64,000 bases of DNA from Tretioscincus oriximinensis (taxonomy: Eukaryota > Chordata > Lepidosauria > Squamata > Gymnophthalmidae). Positions 1 to 10,470 of this stretch are shown here, in pieces. A program made the position numbers and the translations under genes. The notes below the pieces were generated by a model. The model saw only the letters and a list, made by a program, of their open reading frames with translations. It was not told the origin of the DNA and did not search any database. The stretch's first letter is position 1, and every line of letters begins with the position of its first letter. Where the stretch lies: positions 547,455-611,454 of the forward strand of contig JAJVDF010000359.1 of assembly GCA_022410635.1 (NCBI GenBank), given 5' to 3'.

Positions 1-454
1 GCTTAAATTAATGAAAGATCAGCTTTTCTTCGTTTTCTAAGGGAAAAAAAAAACTTTATTAAATTTTCTTAATTAGATAAAAAGTAAACAGAGAAACAAT
101 CAAAGAAGTAGCTTTAATATCTAAAANAAAAAATAATTGAAAAAATAATAACAAACTGAATAAGACTGCATCCTCAGGACCTTATATAGACTGGCAGAGA
201 GCAGCCAACTTCCTGTAAGCAGCAAAAATGTTTCCTGTGTGGGTGGGACTGTGCGAAGAGTGGCTAAAGAAGTTTCCTCTCTTCCAAGGTTATCTGCGGT
301 GCAGGCTGGGAACTGTGGTCTGTAGGGTAGGGCGCCGCTAGGCTGGGTGGAAGGGACTAGACACTGCTCAGACTACACTTCCCAGCAGTCCCCACTGAAA
401 GCACAATAACAACCCTCATTTCACTTTTTTCACGTTCAGGCTACTGCTGCCAGC
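1..454. other. Unassigned AT-rich stretch
   Basis: No gene or clear repeat seen. Positions 308-385 hold an imperfect inverted pair (CTGGGAACTGTGG near 308 and CTACACTTCCCAGCAG near 372) that could be the ends of a small fold-back element. Confidence 0.4.
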
Positions 455-1105
455 TCTGAACATAAGAACNTAAGAAGAGCCATCCTGGATCAGGCCACAG
501 CCCATCGAGTCCAGCATTCTGTGTCACACAGAGGCCCACCAGATGCACCTGGGCAGTCCGAACAGAGGAAAGCAAAATATGCNCCTGTTCATGACTCCCT
601 GCAGATGGCATTTCAAGAGTCCTGCCTGTGGCTCCATCCCGGAGGCTACATCCAGACAACTATCTTAGTATCCATTTATACTCTTAGTGTCCATAAACCT
701 GTCTAGTCCTGTCTTGAAACTATCCAAGCTGTGAGCTACCACTACCTCTTCAGGAAGTAAATTCCACAGCCCGATGACCCTCTGGGTGAAAAAATACTTN
801 CCTTTGTCTGTTCTCACTTTTCTACCCAACAGTTTTAAGGAGTGCCCTCTGGTCCTTGTGTTGTGTGATAGAGAAAACATTTTTTCTCTATTCACCCTGT
901 CGATCCCATGCATGATTTTGTACACTTCAATCAGATCACCCCTCAAACGTCTCCTTTCAANGCTGAAGAGGCCCAGACGTTGCAGCCTTGCTTCGTAGGG
1001 GACGTGATCCAGACCCTTGATCATTTTTGTTGCCCTTTTCTGCACCTTCTCCAGTTCCAAAATATCCCTCTTGAGATGTGGTGACCAGAATTGAACACAG
1101 TGAGG
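455..1105 (-). mobile_element. CR1 type A LINE, 3' fragment
   Basis: Read on the minus strand it encodes the end of a CR1 reverse-transcriptase ORF ([31 protein letters not shown]), then the 3' tail ending in copies of TTCTTATG at the left edge. The copy is 5'-truncated and carries ambiguous bases and stops, so it is dead. Confidence 0.85.
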
Positions 1106-1278
1106 CTTCTGGGTCACCATGAAGAAAAACTTAAAACCACGAAACAGGAATTATGCCAGGAAGAAGACAAACAGGAAGCTGGCAGTTTGTTATTGTTTAC
1201 ATCTGTCTTCCTGTCTATATGGTCCTGTTCCCACTGAGCCTTATTCTGGGCTACAGCTGGGACTCTGCCTCACGGGTA

Positions 1279-1738
1279 GACTGACCAGATTTTCTGAGGC
1301 CCAAACCAGGGTAATTAATAATCACGCTAATTTGAATATGCAAATCAGCCACCAATATGCATACGCCTCCAAAATCCCCACCTGAGAATTTTGCAAAGCA
1401 CGTGACAATTTTTTTTAAAGTGCATGAGAATGGTGCAGTGATTTTTTTTAAAAAAAATCTTTTAAAAAAAATTATATGAGAATTTTTGAAGTGCATGAGA
1501 AATTTGCATTTTTTTTGTTCTTTTACTGAGAGGAGGGTGCCTTTAGACGCAGGCCCTGATTGCAAGGACCCATTAGTGAATTAGTGATGGTGCAGTGAAT
1601 TTTTTTAAAAAAAAATATTTAAAAATCCTCAACAAAGAACAGGGAATTGTTGTCGTTTCCCCTCCCCCCACCCCCCGGGAGGCTGGGTTGACACCCCAAA
1701 ACCGGGTTCCCCCCAAAAAAGGGATCATCTGGTCAGCC
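1279..1738. mobile_element. TA-flanked DNA transposon, long form
   Basis: The ends are inverted (GACTGACCAG at the left, CTGGTCAGCC at the right) and flanked by TA on both sides, as for Tc1/mariner-type insertion. It has sat down inside an older hairpin element whose halves are at about 1225-1278 and 1741-1800. No transposase is encoded. Confidence 0.7.
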
Positions 1739-2029
1739 TACACGAATGGCATGTGGATAACCTTGTTCTGAGATATAGCTCAAATAATACACGACAGTAA
1801 TTTTGTTTTGTATTTGGAGCAACTAAGTTAAATGGTCAGTGTATAAACACAGTGTCAGAAGAGATCAGGGCTCTTTCCGCCTCTCTACATGAGAGAAAGA
1901 AACCTTGCTTTAGCAATACATATATTGAATAAAACAAATATTTTGAGCCAATTTATACTGGCTTGACTTATTCACAAGTGGTCTGCCAGGCAAAACCGGC
2001 TTATTAGCTATTCATTTAGCTCTATCGGG

Positions 2030-2305
2030 AGACCCTGGCTGGACGCACATCATGCCAGTCCTTAAAGATCTGCATTGGCTGCCTATTCACTACCAAGCTT
2101 AATTGAAGGTGTTAATATTATTTATTTTATTTATTTATTTACATTTTTATACCGCCCTATACCCGTAGGTCTCAGCATGCACAGTTCTAAATAGCTTGGT
2201 CCATGACAGCTCCTTCTCCCATATAGACCTGCCAAGGAGAAGGAAGGTCTTCTGGTGCAGTAGTTCCTCCTCTTTCAGAGATGCAAGGGGTAAGGTCAAG
2301 GAGGG
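2030..2305 (+). mobile_element. L2-like LINE, 3' fragment
   Basis: The plus strand reads HIMPVLKDLHWLPIHY, typical of the C-terminal end of L2-clade ORF2, followed by a T-rich 3' region with a TTTATTTA stretch. Strongly 5'-truncated. Confidence 0.6.
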
Positions 2306-2307
2306 TA

Positions 2308-2515
2308 GGCTGACCAGATGACCCTTTTGGGGGGGGGGGGTGTTGAAAACCCATTTTTGGGGTGCCTCCCAGTTTTTTCTGAGGAAATTTTTCTGAAAAA
2401 AAGATTTTTTGGGGGGGAAACTTTTTTTGTTTTTTAATTTTTTTCCCAGAAAAAACTGGGAGGCAACCCAAAAACAGGTTTTCAAACCCACCCTAAAGGG
2501 GTNATCCGGTCAGCC
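2308..2515. mobile_element. Palindromic TA-flanked MITE
   Basis: About 200 bp of near-perfect fold-back. The ends are GGCTGACCAGATGACCC and its inverse, with GGGAGGCA/TGCCTCCC inner arms, flanked by TA. Open frames through it are side products of homopolymer runs. Confidence 0.75.
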
Positions 2516-2573
2516 TAATGGAGGGCCTTCTCTTCGGTGGCTTTCATACACTTCTAGAGGCTCACCGGGCATA

Positions 2574-2776
2574 GGCTGACCAGATGACCCTATTTGGGGT
2601 GGGGAGTAGAAACCTAGTTTTGGAGTGCCTCACGGTTTTTGCTNAAAANNNTTTTTTTNNAAAAAAAGTTTTTTTTGAAANTTTTTTTTTTAAAATTTAT
2701 TTTTTCCTCAGGAAAAACTGGGAGGCACCGCAAAACCGGGTTCCTCCACCCCCAAAAAGGGGCCATCTAGTCAGCC
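2574..2776. mobile_element. Palindromic TA-flanked MITE
   Basis: Second copy of the same fold-back family, 58 bp after the previous one, with GGCTGACCAGATGACCC at the left, GTCAGCC at the right and TA on both sides. Several n's lie in its poly-T/poly-A centre. Confidence 0.72.
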
Positions 2777-2876
2777 TAACCAGGCACCTGCACTGTATAG
2801 CTTTCGGTGTCTGGTAAAAACTGTTTATTTTAACGTGTTTTATTAACGTGTATTTTTTNAAAAAAAATCTTTAGAC

Positions 2877-3516
2877 CAGTCTTTTTCAAAGAGGGCGATA
2901 ACGCCCCCTTGTGGGCGCTGGAGNCCTATAGGGGGGCAGTGAAGGGCACAGAGAAGACTGGGGGGCGTTGAAGCGGTTTAGGGGGGCGATGGCTAATTTA
3001 AAAAATTTTTTTGCTTTTAACACAAACAAAAGCCAATCCCGCAATTGTACCCTGGATTGTGGTCCATCGTTCAATGATTTTTGATAGCATTCCCATCATC
3101 GTATTTGTGTGAACGTGGATTTAGTGCTGTGGCAACGTTGCTAACTAAAAAGAGAAATCGGTTGCAGATTACCGAACGCGGCGACTTACGGCTGTTTTTG
3201 AGTAAATTCGAGCCTGATATTAACAAACTTGTTAAAAATCATCAAATTCATCCTTCACATTAGATTAGTTTTAAAATTCAAATTGAAATGTTTGTTTTAA
3301 TAACATGAATAAAAGTTTTCCTAATATTACAAAATGGTATTTTACATTACCCTCATCAGAAAGTCTTATTTTCACACAACACACATAATTTAATTATTAA
3401 AATAATGACTGCGATTGTGATTCTTAAGATGTAGTAAAGTAAAAAAATTTGGGGGGCGCTAGAAAATAATTAATTCTCGAAATGAGCGGTAGACAAAATA
3501 AGTTTGAGAACCTCTG
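2877..3516 (+). mobile_element. hAT DNA transposon, internally deleted
   Basis: An 8-bp duplication, CTTTAGAC, flanks it (2869-2876 and 3517-3524). The ends are inverted (left CAGTCTTTTTCAAA; right, reversed, CAGAGGTTCTCAAA). At 3081-3263 the plus strand keeps the C-terminal dimerisation part of a hAT transposase (SSYLCERGFSAVATLLTKKR), ending in a stop. The rest of the transposase is missing, so it is a non-autonomous remnant of Charlie/ZBED-like type. Confidence 0.82.
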
Positions 3517-3632
3517 CTTTAGACCATGGGCAATATATAATTGCTAAATAAAACTACACAGTTTAAGCCAGTGCCAGCCAGGCTTAATCACATAAAAATA
3601 GTTTCATTGTGAGTGCAAACCAACATCTGTCT

Positions 3633-4083
3633 TAGGCTGCATTCACACTTCACTTATTTATTCCACTGTAATTGGAAATTCCCCAATAGAGCATGGATAT
3701 TCTGGAATAAATCCATCCTTGCAATCCTTTATTGTGGAATATCATAAGAACATTAGAAGAGCCATACTGGATCAGGCCAGAGCCCATCTAGTCCAGTATT
3801 CTGTCTCATACAGAGGCCCACCAGATGCACTTGGGTAGGTTGACCAGATGACCCCTTTTGGGGGGGTTGAAAAGGTTTTGGGGCGCCTCCCAGTTTTTCT
3901 GAGGAAATTTTTTTTCAAAAACAGATTTTGTTTCAATTTTTGTTTAGTTTTTTCTCCTCAGAAAAAACTGGGAGGCACCCCAAAAACAGGTTTTCACACA
4001 CCCCCCCCAAAAGGGATCATCTGATCAGCCTATCCTGGGCCAACGATAGTGGAATATATAAGTGATATATGGACGTAGCCTTA
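3633..4083. mobile_element. DNA transposon containing nested CR1 and MITE
   Basis: The outer element has similar inverted ends: left TAGGCTGCATTCACAC, right, reversed, ATAAGGCTACGTCC. It is split at GTGGAATAT by a minus-strand CR1 tail (3743-4048), with GTGGAATAT duplicated at 3734-3742 and 4049-4057. That CR1 is itself split by a TA-flanked MITE (3838-4030). Confidence 0.65.
3838..4030. mobile_element. Palindromic TA-flanked MITE
   Basis: Ends GGTTGACCAGATGACCCC and CTGATCAGCC with TA on both sides. It lies inside a CR1 tail, so it is the youngest layer here. Confidence 0.72.
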
Positions 4084-4700
4084 TTCTAATGAATCTTGTT
4101 GTGCATTATTTGGCTACCTTGGAAGTGATTTCAATCTGATAGCACTAATTCCTGGACATTCTGAGACTATGTGCTTAGTACTTTTGCTACCAATTGGTTT
4201 CTTAGAACTTGACGCAAATTGCTATGGCATATAACAATGAAAAAGGATGCGTCCAATTATTTCTGATTGTTCTGAAAGTCAAACATCTTTTTCATGAAGA
4301 CTTCTTCTAAAAGAAAATGTCCCTCTGTTGATTCCTGTATTCCCCTCTACACCATTCACAGACTTTGCTATTTCATGAATATGAAATATCGGGTAGGGTT
4401 ACCACATAAAAACTGGAATAGCCCTTTGCAACTTGAATAGATAGAAAAGAGATGGATTTTCACCAGTTGGAACTGATAAAACTTTCAGCATCTGGGAAGA
4501 AAAAGTGCAAGGTTCCATGCTACTTTATGCAATAACTTTGGTATAGGACAGAATATAAATATAAGTTCCCATAAATAATTTTCTAAAGCAAATATCCTTG
4601 GATTTTTGCCAGGTTGCATCCAGGTGTTGCATTCTATTGATATTCCAGATTAAAGACCTTATCTTCCAGACTGCTTTACTTCAAAATACGCAATTATCTC
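4084..4700. other. No gene seen; one dispersed repeat
   Basis: Mostly unassigned AT-rich DNA. About 4393-4520 resembles 57830-57960 and 62400-62530 (a GGGTT start, then ACCACATAAAA and TTTTCACCA), an unclassified dispersed repeat. Confidence 0.35.
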
Positions 4701-4701
4701 T

Positions 4702-4920
4702 CAATAGATATGTTCCTGAGTCACAATAGTCCTTGTAGGCTTTGTGATTGGACAATATTTGGATGAATCCCAGGGCCTGGAGTGATGTAATCAATGTCCT
4801 AAAGCCAGGGCCAGGACAGGAGCATTTGCCCTGGAACAGCACAAGGAACTACTCTACAACGAAGGGGAGGAACACCAAGGGGGAAGAAGAGTAAACCGGA
4901 CTTTCCGTTGCATTCAGGGT
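4702..4920. repeat. Unclassified dispersed repeat, copy 1
   Basis: Similar over about 210 bp to 25455-25670: GAGTCACAA, TGTGATTGGACAA, GGGCCTGGAGTAAT and GCCAGGGCCAGG occur in the same order. No coding frame or inverted end recognised. Confidence 0.5.
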
Positions 4921-5089
4921 CGAATTTAGGCTATATTTTGCCCATGGGCTGTAATTTACTTACTTATTTACTTTATTTACTTATTTTACTCTCCCTCTTC
5001 CCTCAGCTACTTTGGGTTTTATAATAAAAGCAATAAAAATATTAAAATCTTCTTAATACTACTGATATATATTGCTAAGAGTAGCCCCA

Positions 5090-5385
5090 TTGTCTATCCG
5101 CCCGTGGCCTTCTGCATTACCGTAGCGAGGGGCTGACGTATCCATGGGGAATTGCATTCCTGCTCCATTGCACCCCGACAACTCATGTGCACAATCTCCT
5201 GATTGGTTGCCCTTCCCCCCTCCCCTTGTATGCCTGAGCTCCAGTACTCTTGTCTTGCCTTGAATGTCATCCAGGTACCCATGCCTGCCCTCAAATCCTG
5301 ACTGAATTTTTGCCCTTTCCTGCCTCTTCCTGTCTGTGCTCGCCATACAAACTGGCTGGTATATGGGACTAGCAGGTACACTCAG
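5090..5385 (-). repeat. Unclassified dispersed repeat
   Basis: On the minus strand it shares an ordered set of words with 56445-56590 (AACCAATCAGGA, TGCAATGGAG and nearby sequence). This suggests a non-autonomous DNA element; no encoded protein recognised. Confidence 0.35.
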
Positions 5386-5459
5386 AACTCCCTTTCTGCA
5401 TGCTGGTGTGGTTGAAGGGAGGTTATGCCTAAAGCATTCCTACCTGGGATCTTTCTCAG

Positions 5460-5735
5460 AGGGATGGCGGTGCAGAGATTAAGAGCAGTGGCATTTCAGC
5501 AGAGAGATCAGCATTCGAGGTCTCACGTGTCTGCCAGGGGGAGGAGTGAGTGCCCTCTACTGGCCTCAACTTCACCCAAAAGCAAGAAATTGCAAGTAGA
5601 TTAATAAGTACCATTGCGTTGTGGTGGGGGAAGATAGATGTAATACTTTGGCTGAAAAATAGCTTGTAAGTTGTTTTGAGTCCCTTCGGGTGAGAAAAGT
5701 GGAGTTTAAAAACTCAATTCTTCTTCCTCTTTAGA
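5460..5735 (+). mobile_element. tRNA-derived SINE, type I
   Basis: A tRNA-like head (GCAGAGATTAAGAG, then a box-B-like ATTCGAGGTCTC) is followed by GAGTGCCCTCTACTGGCCTC and the tail GAGTCCCTTCGGGTGAGAAA plus TTCTTCTTCC. Other copies lie near 23.8, 36.6, 50.9 and 54.1 kb. Confidence 0.65.
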
Positions 5736-5739
5736 TATT

Positions 5740-6080
5740 TGGGACCCAAGTTATTTAGGTTAAAGTTAATACCTTCAATTGGTCTCAGTAGCAAATTGAC
5801 AACCAGGGCAGCTCTCTCAAGACCGGCATGATGTGTGTCTGGCCATTTGTTCCGGCCAGCACCCCAGCTGCTGCATTCTACATGAGCTGCAGCCGCCAAA
5901 CAGTTTTCAAGGGCAGCCCCAGATAGAGTGCATTGCAATAATCCAATCTGGAAGTTACCAGGGCATGGATTACTGTGGCCAGATCATCCCTGTTCAGAAG
6001 TAGCCATAACTGGCAAACTAGACGTACCTGGAAGGAGACAACCCTTCCAGTTCTTCGTGAATAGAAGGTCATTCTTCACA
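5740..6080 (-). mobile_element. L2-like LINE ORF2 fragment
   Basis: The minus strand reads DLATVIHALVTSRLDYCNAL and LGLPLKTVWRLQL, the characteristic C-terminal part of L2-clade ORF2. Truncated at both ends. Confidence 0.7.
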
Positions 6081-6282
6081 GGCTTCATCGTTGGGACAGA
6101 CTGAGCAGTGTCAATGTTAAAAGAAATGGAAAAATGGAACACGGCAAACAATGGCCATAGACAATACATCTCATTACATGCATTGTTTAAAGGGAAGAAG
6201 ACAATCTATAAACAGAATGGTATCTACGTCAGCCCCCAAATGAGGTTTGTACTCACAATGCATTCCTCTGAGGAGCACTGCC

Positions 6283-6288
6283 TATAAA
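6283..6288 (+). promoter_or_regulatory. TATA box of gene 1
   Basis: TATAAA lies 96 bases before the start codon, in the context CTGCCTATAAA that is also found upstream of the inverted gene 2. Confidence 0.7.
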
Positions 6289-6383
6289 GGAGCCCCGTTC
6301 CTGACTAAGCACCACAACTGAATCTTCAGCTTGACTTCTTCTCTTCTTCCGAGACTTTTGGAGAACTAAACCAACACTTCACC

Positions 6384-8476
6384 ATGAGGGCTCTTTTCCT
6401 TGCCATGGCTCTTATGCTTCTGGTGGCCACCGCCATGGCTGGCCCATACTATCCAGGTAGGAAGAGGATGCCTTTGGGTTAGAAGGACAGGCAGGGCCTG
6501 GCAGCTTGGAGTTGCCTTTTCTTGGGTTCTACTCAAGGGAGAAAGGATGGGTAGCATAGAAGAATTGTGTCTCGGACCAAGCGGGTGGGCCCTCGACCCT
6601 GGTCTGACAGCCAATTTTAAGAGAAGGATAGATAAATCCATGGAGGACAAATGTCTCAATAGCTACTAGACTGGATATCTACTCATCCGGAAGGGTTAAG
6701 ACAGACAGAGGAAAGTATTTGTTTACCCAGAGGCTTATTGGCCTATGACAGAGATATCAAACTGGTGGCCCTCCAGATGCGTCTGAACCACAACTCCAAA
6801 CATCCCATTTGGTTGAGCAGAGAAGGATCAGTGCAGGGAGTGGAATGGAATGTTGGGAGTTGAGGGTCAGGAACATCTGGAGGGCCTTAGTCCATTTTTT
6901 CCAGGACTGAGCCCCACTCCTCAGGAAGCAAGATGAACGGAAGATGGTCCAAAGTCAAGATGTGATAGTGGCTTCTGTGTGAGAGGCCATCCGCAAGGAG
7001 CTCCAGAAGTTATAATGGACATAGGAGGTTGATCAAGGTCCCCACTGCTTCTCAGTCAACTCAGCCAACAGTTGGCTCCATCCAATCCCAGGGTTTTTTG
7101 TTAGTATTTCATTTAAGGATGTAAGAGAAGCCATGCTGAGTTAGGCACAATTCGTGGGCCATTATGTGAGACAGAATGCTGGACTAGACGGGTTGTGGTC
7201 CCTTCAGTGGGGCTCCTCTTATGTTCTTATGTTCCTAGCCACAGTGCAGCCAGTCTAGCAGCCAGATCCTTCTGGACATCGGAAGCAGCAGAAGAAGGCA
7301 AAACCTTCTCCTGCTTTTAACTTCTTGCAAATGTCATTCAGAGGAAACCTGTACATCACTCCAGCCCAGAGGCAGCATCAGGACATCCATATGTGTGGCC
7401 ATAGACACATCGGCCTCCATAAATGTGTCTTATTCTATCTTGTCCAATCAGAAAGGCTTGGGAGTTTGGTCATCTCAGTGTTGATCTGAAATGGACCAAG
7501 TGACTTTGAAAGCCATTTCTTTACATGGCTGTCAGATTTTTTTTCTTGCTTCCTTGCAGCAGGCAAATCAGGACTCTATTATAGCGGCCTTGAGTGCTAT
7601 TGCTCTCTCCTCTTCCTCCTCCCCCTCCTTCACCTCCGTTTCTATCTCCATCTCCTCCTCCCCACCCTCCTCCATCTCCACCCATCTCCATCTCTATCGC
7701 TTTCTCTTCCTCCATCTCTATTTCCATTACTTTCTCTTCCTCTTCCTCCTCCTCCATCTCCTTCTCTATTTACATCTCCATCTCCATCTCCTCCTCCTCT
7801 ATCTCCATTTCCTCCATCTCCTACTTCTCCTCACCTCCTTCCCTTCTTCATCTCCTCTTTCACCATCTCCTTCTCTATCTCCATTTCCTTCTTCTTCATC
7901 TCCATTTCTATTTCCTCCTCCTCCATCTCCCTTTCTCCATCTCCATCTCTTTCTCCATATCCACCCGCTTTTCTTTCTCCTCCATGTTCCTCTTTCTTCC
8001 ATTTAAGGATTGAGTAACAGTAACAATATCAGTTAACATCCAGTCTTGACTTTTATTTTGGGTCCATTGTTAACCAGAAGGTCTTGGGATTTGGGGGATN
8101 CTTCTTCTTTTTCCTCCTCCTTCTCTTCTTCTTCATCCTCCTCCTCCTCTCCTCCTTCTATTCAAGGATTGAGTAACAGTAACAATATCAGTTAAGGTCC
8201 AGTCTTGACTTTTATTTTGGGTCCATTGTTAACCAGAAGGTCTTGGGATTTGGGGGATCACAATGCAGAGTTGAAAGGTGTGGGTAGACAGAGAGAGCCA
8301 CTTCTTTGCATGGCACATCAGTTTTTTCTCTCCCTCGCTTCCTTGCAGCATGCAAATCCGGAAACTATTGTTCCAGCCTTGGGGGCTATTGTGGGAAATC
8401 GTGCAGGAAAACTGAGACTAGGACCTCCGCCTGTGACTGCTCGGTGTGCTGTGTGGCCCCCCACAAGAAGGGCTGA
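6384..8476 (+). CDS. Eight-cysteine defensin-like secreted peptide, gene 1
   Basis: Two coding exons, 6384-6456 and 8349-8476, joined in phase 1 across a 1,892-bp GT-AG intron, give a 66-residue precursor. Residues 1-19 form a hydrophobic signal peptide starting MRALFLAMALMLL, with likely cleavage after AMA. The basic mature part (about +5) has cysteines at 26, 32, 39, 43, 53, 55, 58 and 59: spacing X5, X6, X3, X9, X1, X2, then CC. Cysteines 32, 39, 43, 53, 58 and 59 fit a beta-defensin or ovodefensin spacing; 26 and 55 would be an added pair. It ends HKKG with no Pro or His tail, unlike genes 3-5, and its loop before CC is four residues shorter. By analogy with defensins it is probably an extracellular antimicrobial or epithelial/egg-layer peptide, but the sequence does not show its function. 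The start was chosen as the first ATG after the TATA box in frame with the signal peptide. Confidence 0.85.
6605..7245 (+). mobile_element. CR1 type A fragments and a hairpin element in intron 1
   Basis: 6605-6750 and 7105-7240 read as plus-strand CR1 type A tail, ending GGCTCCTCTTATGTTCTTAT. Between them, 6755-6895 is a fold-back element (GATATCAAACTGGTGGCC at the left, TGGAGGGCCTTAG at the right) related to 44804-44962. Confidence 0.55.
7595..8165 (+). repeat. Pyrimidine-rich CTCC/CCATCT tract
   Basis: A strand-biased C/T tract built on irregular TCTCCATCTCC units, largely absent from the inverted gene 2 copy. It is bracketed by a 95-bp direct repeat at 8005-8099 and 8164-8258 (AAGGATTGAGTAACAGTAAC...), so part of it was duplicated in tandem. 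Frames through it are compositional artefacts. Confidence 0.75.
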
Positions 8477-8568
8477 GGAGGAAAAAAGTCTCACTGCTGA
8501 GAAGGAGCCAGGTGTGCCCCCCCTGCTGACCATCTTCTGGGAAGGGGCAATCTTGTGTCCACCTCTTC

Positions 8569-8574
8569 AATAAA
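8569..8574 (+). terminator. Poly(A) signal of gene 1
   Basis: AATAAA, 93 bases after the stop codon, inside the block shared with gene 2. Confidence 0.8.
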
Positions 8575-8739
8575 GAGAAAATGAAATAATATTTTGTGTT
8601 TACACATTTCGTGTTTTATTTGGGACACAAAAGGGTGGTGTATGGATGAAGACAGTTTCCAAAGCAGCAGTACTTTTCAGAACATGTCCGTGAAGTGGGG
8701 AAGCATCCTGTCCTGGATGGGGCTGAATTGCCCTATAAG

Positions 8740-9250
8740 GGCTGGGTGCAAAATCTGGGGTTGCTCCTGGATCCTGCACTGACGCTTGAAGATAAGGTGG
8801 CCAGGAGTGCGTAATTCCAGTTCCAACTGGTTGGCCAGTTAGGGCCACTACTGGACAGGGACGATCTGGCCACAGTAATCCATGATCTGGTAGCTTATTT
8901 TTATTGTAATGCGCTCTATCAGCTGCCCTTGAAAATGGTTTGGAAGCAGCAGCTGGTGCAGAATGAAGCAGCTAGACTGCTGGCTGGAACATCTGGACAG
9001 AAACAGATCATGCCGGTCTTAATAAACCAGCATTGGCTGCCAATCCCCTACTGAGCCCTATAAGGCCTTAAATAACTTGGGCTCTAAATACCTAAAGGAC
9101 GTCTCCCATATCAACCTGCCTTTGTCTTAAGATTTGCAGATTTCGCCATCCTGTTCTGCCATCACTCTTGGTTTGCAAGGTGGATGGGAACCTGGGATGA
9201 GGCCTTCTCTGTGGCAGCCTCTGAACTATGGAACAGCCTCCCTGTTGAGA
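8740..9250 (+). mobile_element. L2-like LINE ORF2 fragment
   Basis: The plus strand carries broken frames reading DRDDLATVIHDLVA, LVQNEAARLLAGTSGQ and ASELWNSLPVEMH, the last part of an L2-clade ORF2. Frameshifts and stops show it is dead. Confidence 0.65.
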
Positions 9251-9254
9251 TGCA

Positions 9255-9830
9255 TTGAGTGGCCCACCAATTGCACCTGGGAAGAAGGCAAAATCTTCAC
9301 ATAATCTCAACTCCCTGTAAATAGTATTTCAGGAATCCTGCCTGTTGCTTCATCCTGGAGCATGGCAAGAGATCCATCCTGGTAGCTATGGATACTCTTG
9401 ACTTCCATGAAATTGTCTAATCTTATCTTAAAGCTTTCCAGGCTGCTAGCTACCACCACATCTTGTGGAAGTAAATTCCATACACCAATGACCCTCTGGA
9501 TAAAAAAAAATTATTTCCCTTGTTTGTCCTAACTCTTCTACCAATACTGCTTCAAAGAGTGCCTCCTGGTCCTAGAGTCATGTCATAAAGAAAATATTTT
9601 TCTCGATTCATCTTATCCCTCCCATGCCTGATTTTATATACTATTTCAATCAGATCACCTCTTAAACACCATTTTTCAAGGCTCAGGAGTCCTGGATGTT
9701 GTAGCCTGATTCGTTAGAGAGGTGCTCTAGCCCGCTGACCAGTCTTGTTGCACCTTCTTCAGTTCCAGAATATCTTTTCTAAGGTGTGGTGACCAGAATT
9801 GTGCACTGTATTCCAAATGTGGTCCTACCA
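9255..9830 (-). mobile_element. CR1 type A LINE, 3' fragment
   Basis: Minus-strand copy of the C-terminal ORF2 and tail (CACCACATCTTGTGGAAGTA, ATCAGATCACCTCTTAAA seen on plus). Older and more diverged than the copy at 455-1105, and lacking the extreme tail. Confidence 0.7.
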
Positions 9831-10460
9831 TAGATTTATAAAGAAACAAACCATAGACTTATAAAGATGTTTTTTATGGCAAAACACCCCTGAAGGGGGA
9901 GGAGCTTCCTGGTGACTCAGAGGGAGGAGCTAGCAAATAAGCTCCATTACATCCTCTTTCCAGGCCAAGGAAGAGGGGGAAAAATCACCAGGAGGGAGAG
10001 TTTGGAGTTTGGGGATTTTTAGCAAACCGTGCACTGTCAGTTTTAAACCACACTAAAAGATAATTCTATTTAGTTTTTATATATATTTCTAAAATAGTAA
10101 CCAATTAAAAAAATAACAGCTCTGTTATGAATAAGCTCTGAAATTTTGTTGTTAAATTGGGTGCGTGATATAAACATTATGCAAAACACTAAAAGATAAG
10201 AATAAAAAAATACTACTTTTGTTATTTATTTAAAAAGAATACAAATACATCTTTAATTATATCCAATAGATAGAAGTTTTCTAAAACAAAAAAAATCTAA
10301 ATATTTGAATATACTATAAGAAAATTCACTTCATAACATATGCTAAAGGAATAATTTTAATAGTTTTACTAAAAATATCTTAGATAGTAACCATATCTAA
10401 AGGATCAGGTTATTCTTGAAACAGAAGAGAATTTCAATAGTAATAAAAGTAAAATATAAA
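9831..10460. other. AT-rich stretch, nothing recognised
   Basis: From about 10020 on, the DNA is very AT-rich with no repeat or frame I can name. 9880-10000 has GGGGGAGGAGCTTCCTGG and AGGGAGGAGCTAGC as a short imperfect repeat. Confidence 0.35.
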
Positions 10461-10470
10461 TATATTAGGA

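Larger units (their letters stand above)
6240..8597 (+). repeat. Inverted duplication, left arm (gene 1)
   Basis: Homologous in reverse orientation to 16667-18650. The last ~500 bp (8100-8597) differ from the other arm at only a few positions by eye, exon 1 and the start of the intron differ at roughly one base in ten, and the promoter differs more. Homology stops just past the poly(A) signal. Confidence 0.8.

Noticed and set aside
2147..2491. Lys/Phe-rich frames over the MITEs at 2.3, 2.6 and 52.0 kb
   Set aside because: Arise from homopolymer runs in the hairpin elements.
7491..8006. 171-residue Ser/Leu/Phe-rich frame in gene 1 intron
   Set aside because: Compositional product of the pyrimidine tract; no start context or domain, and largely absent from the duplicate gene.
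8205..8573. 122-residue frame overlapping exon 2 of gene 1, repeated in gene 2
   Set aside because: Wrong frame over intron, exon 2 and 3' untranslated region. It is conserved only because the DNA block is duplicated; the cysteine frame is the spliced one.
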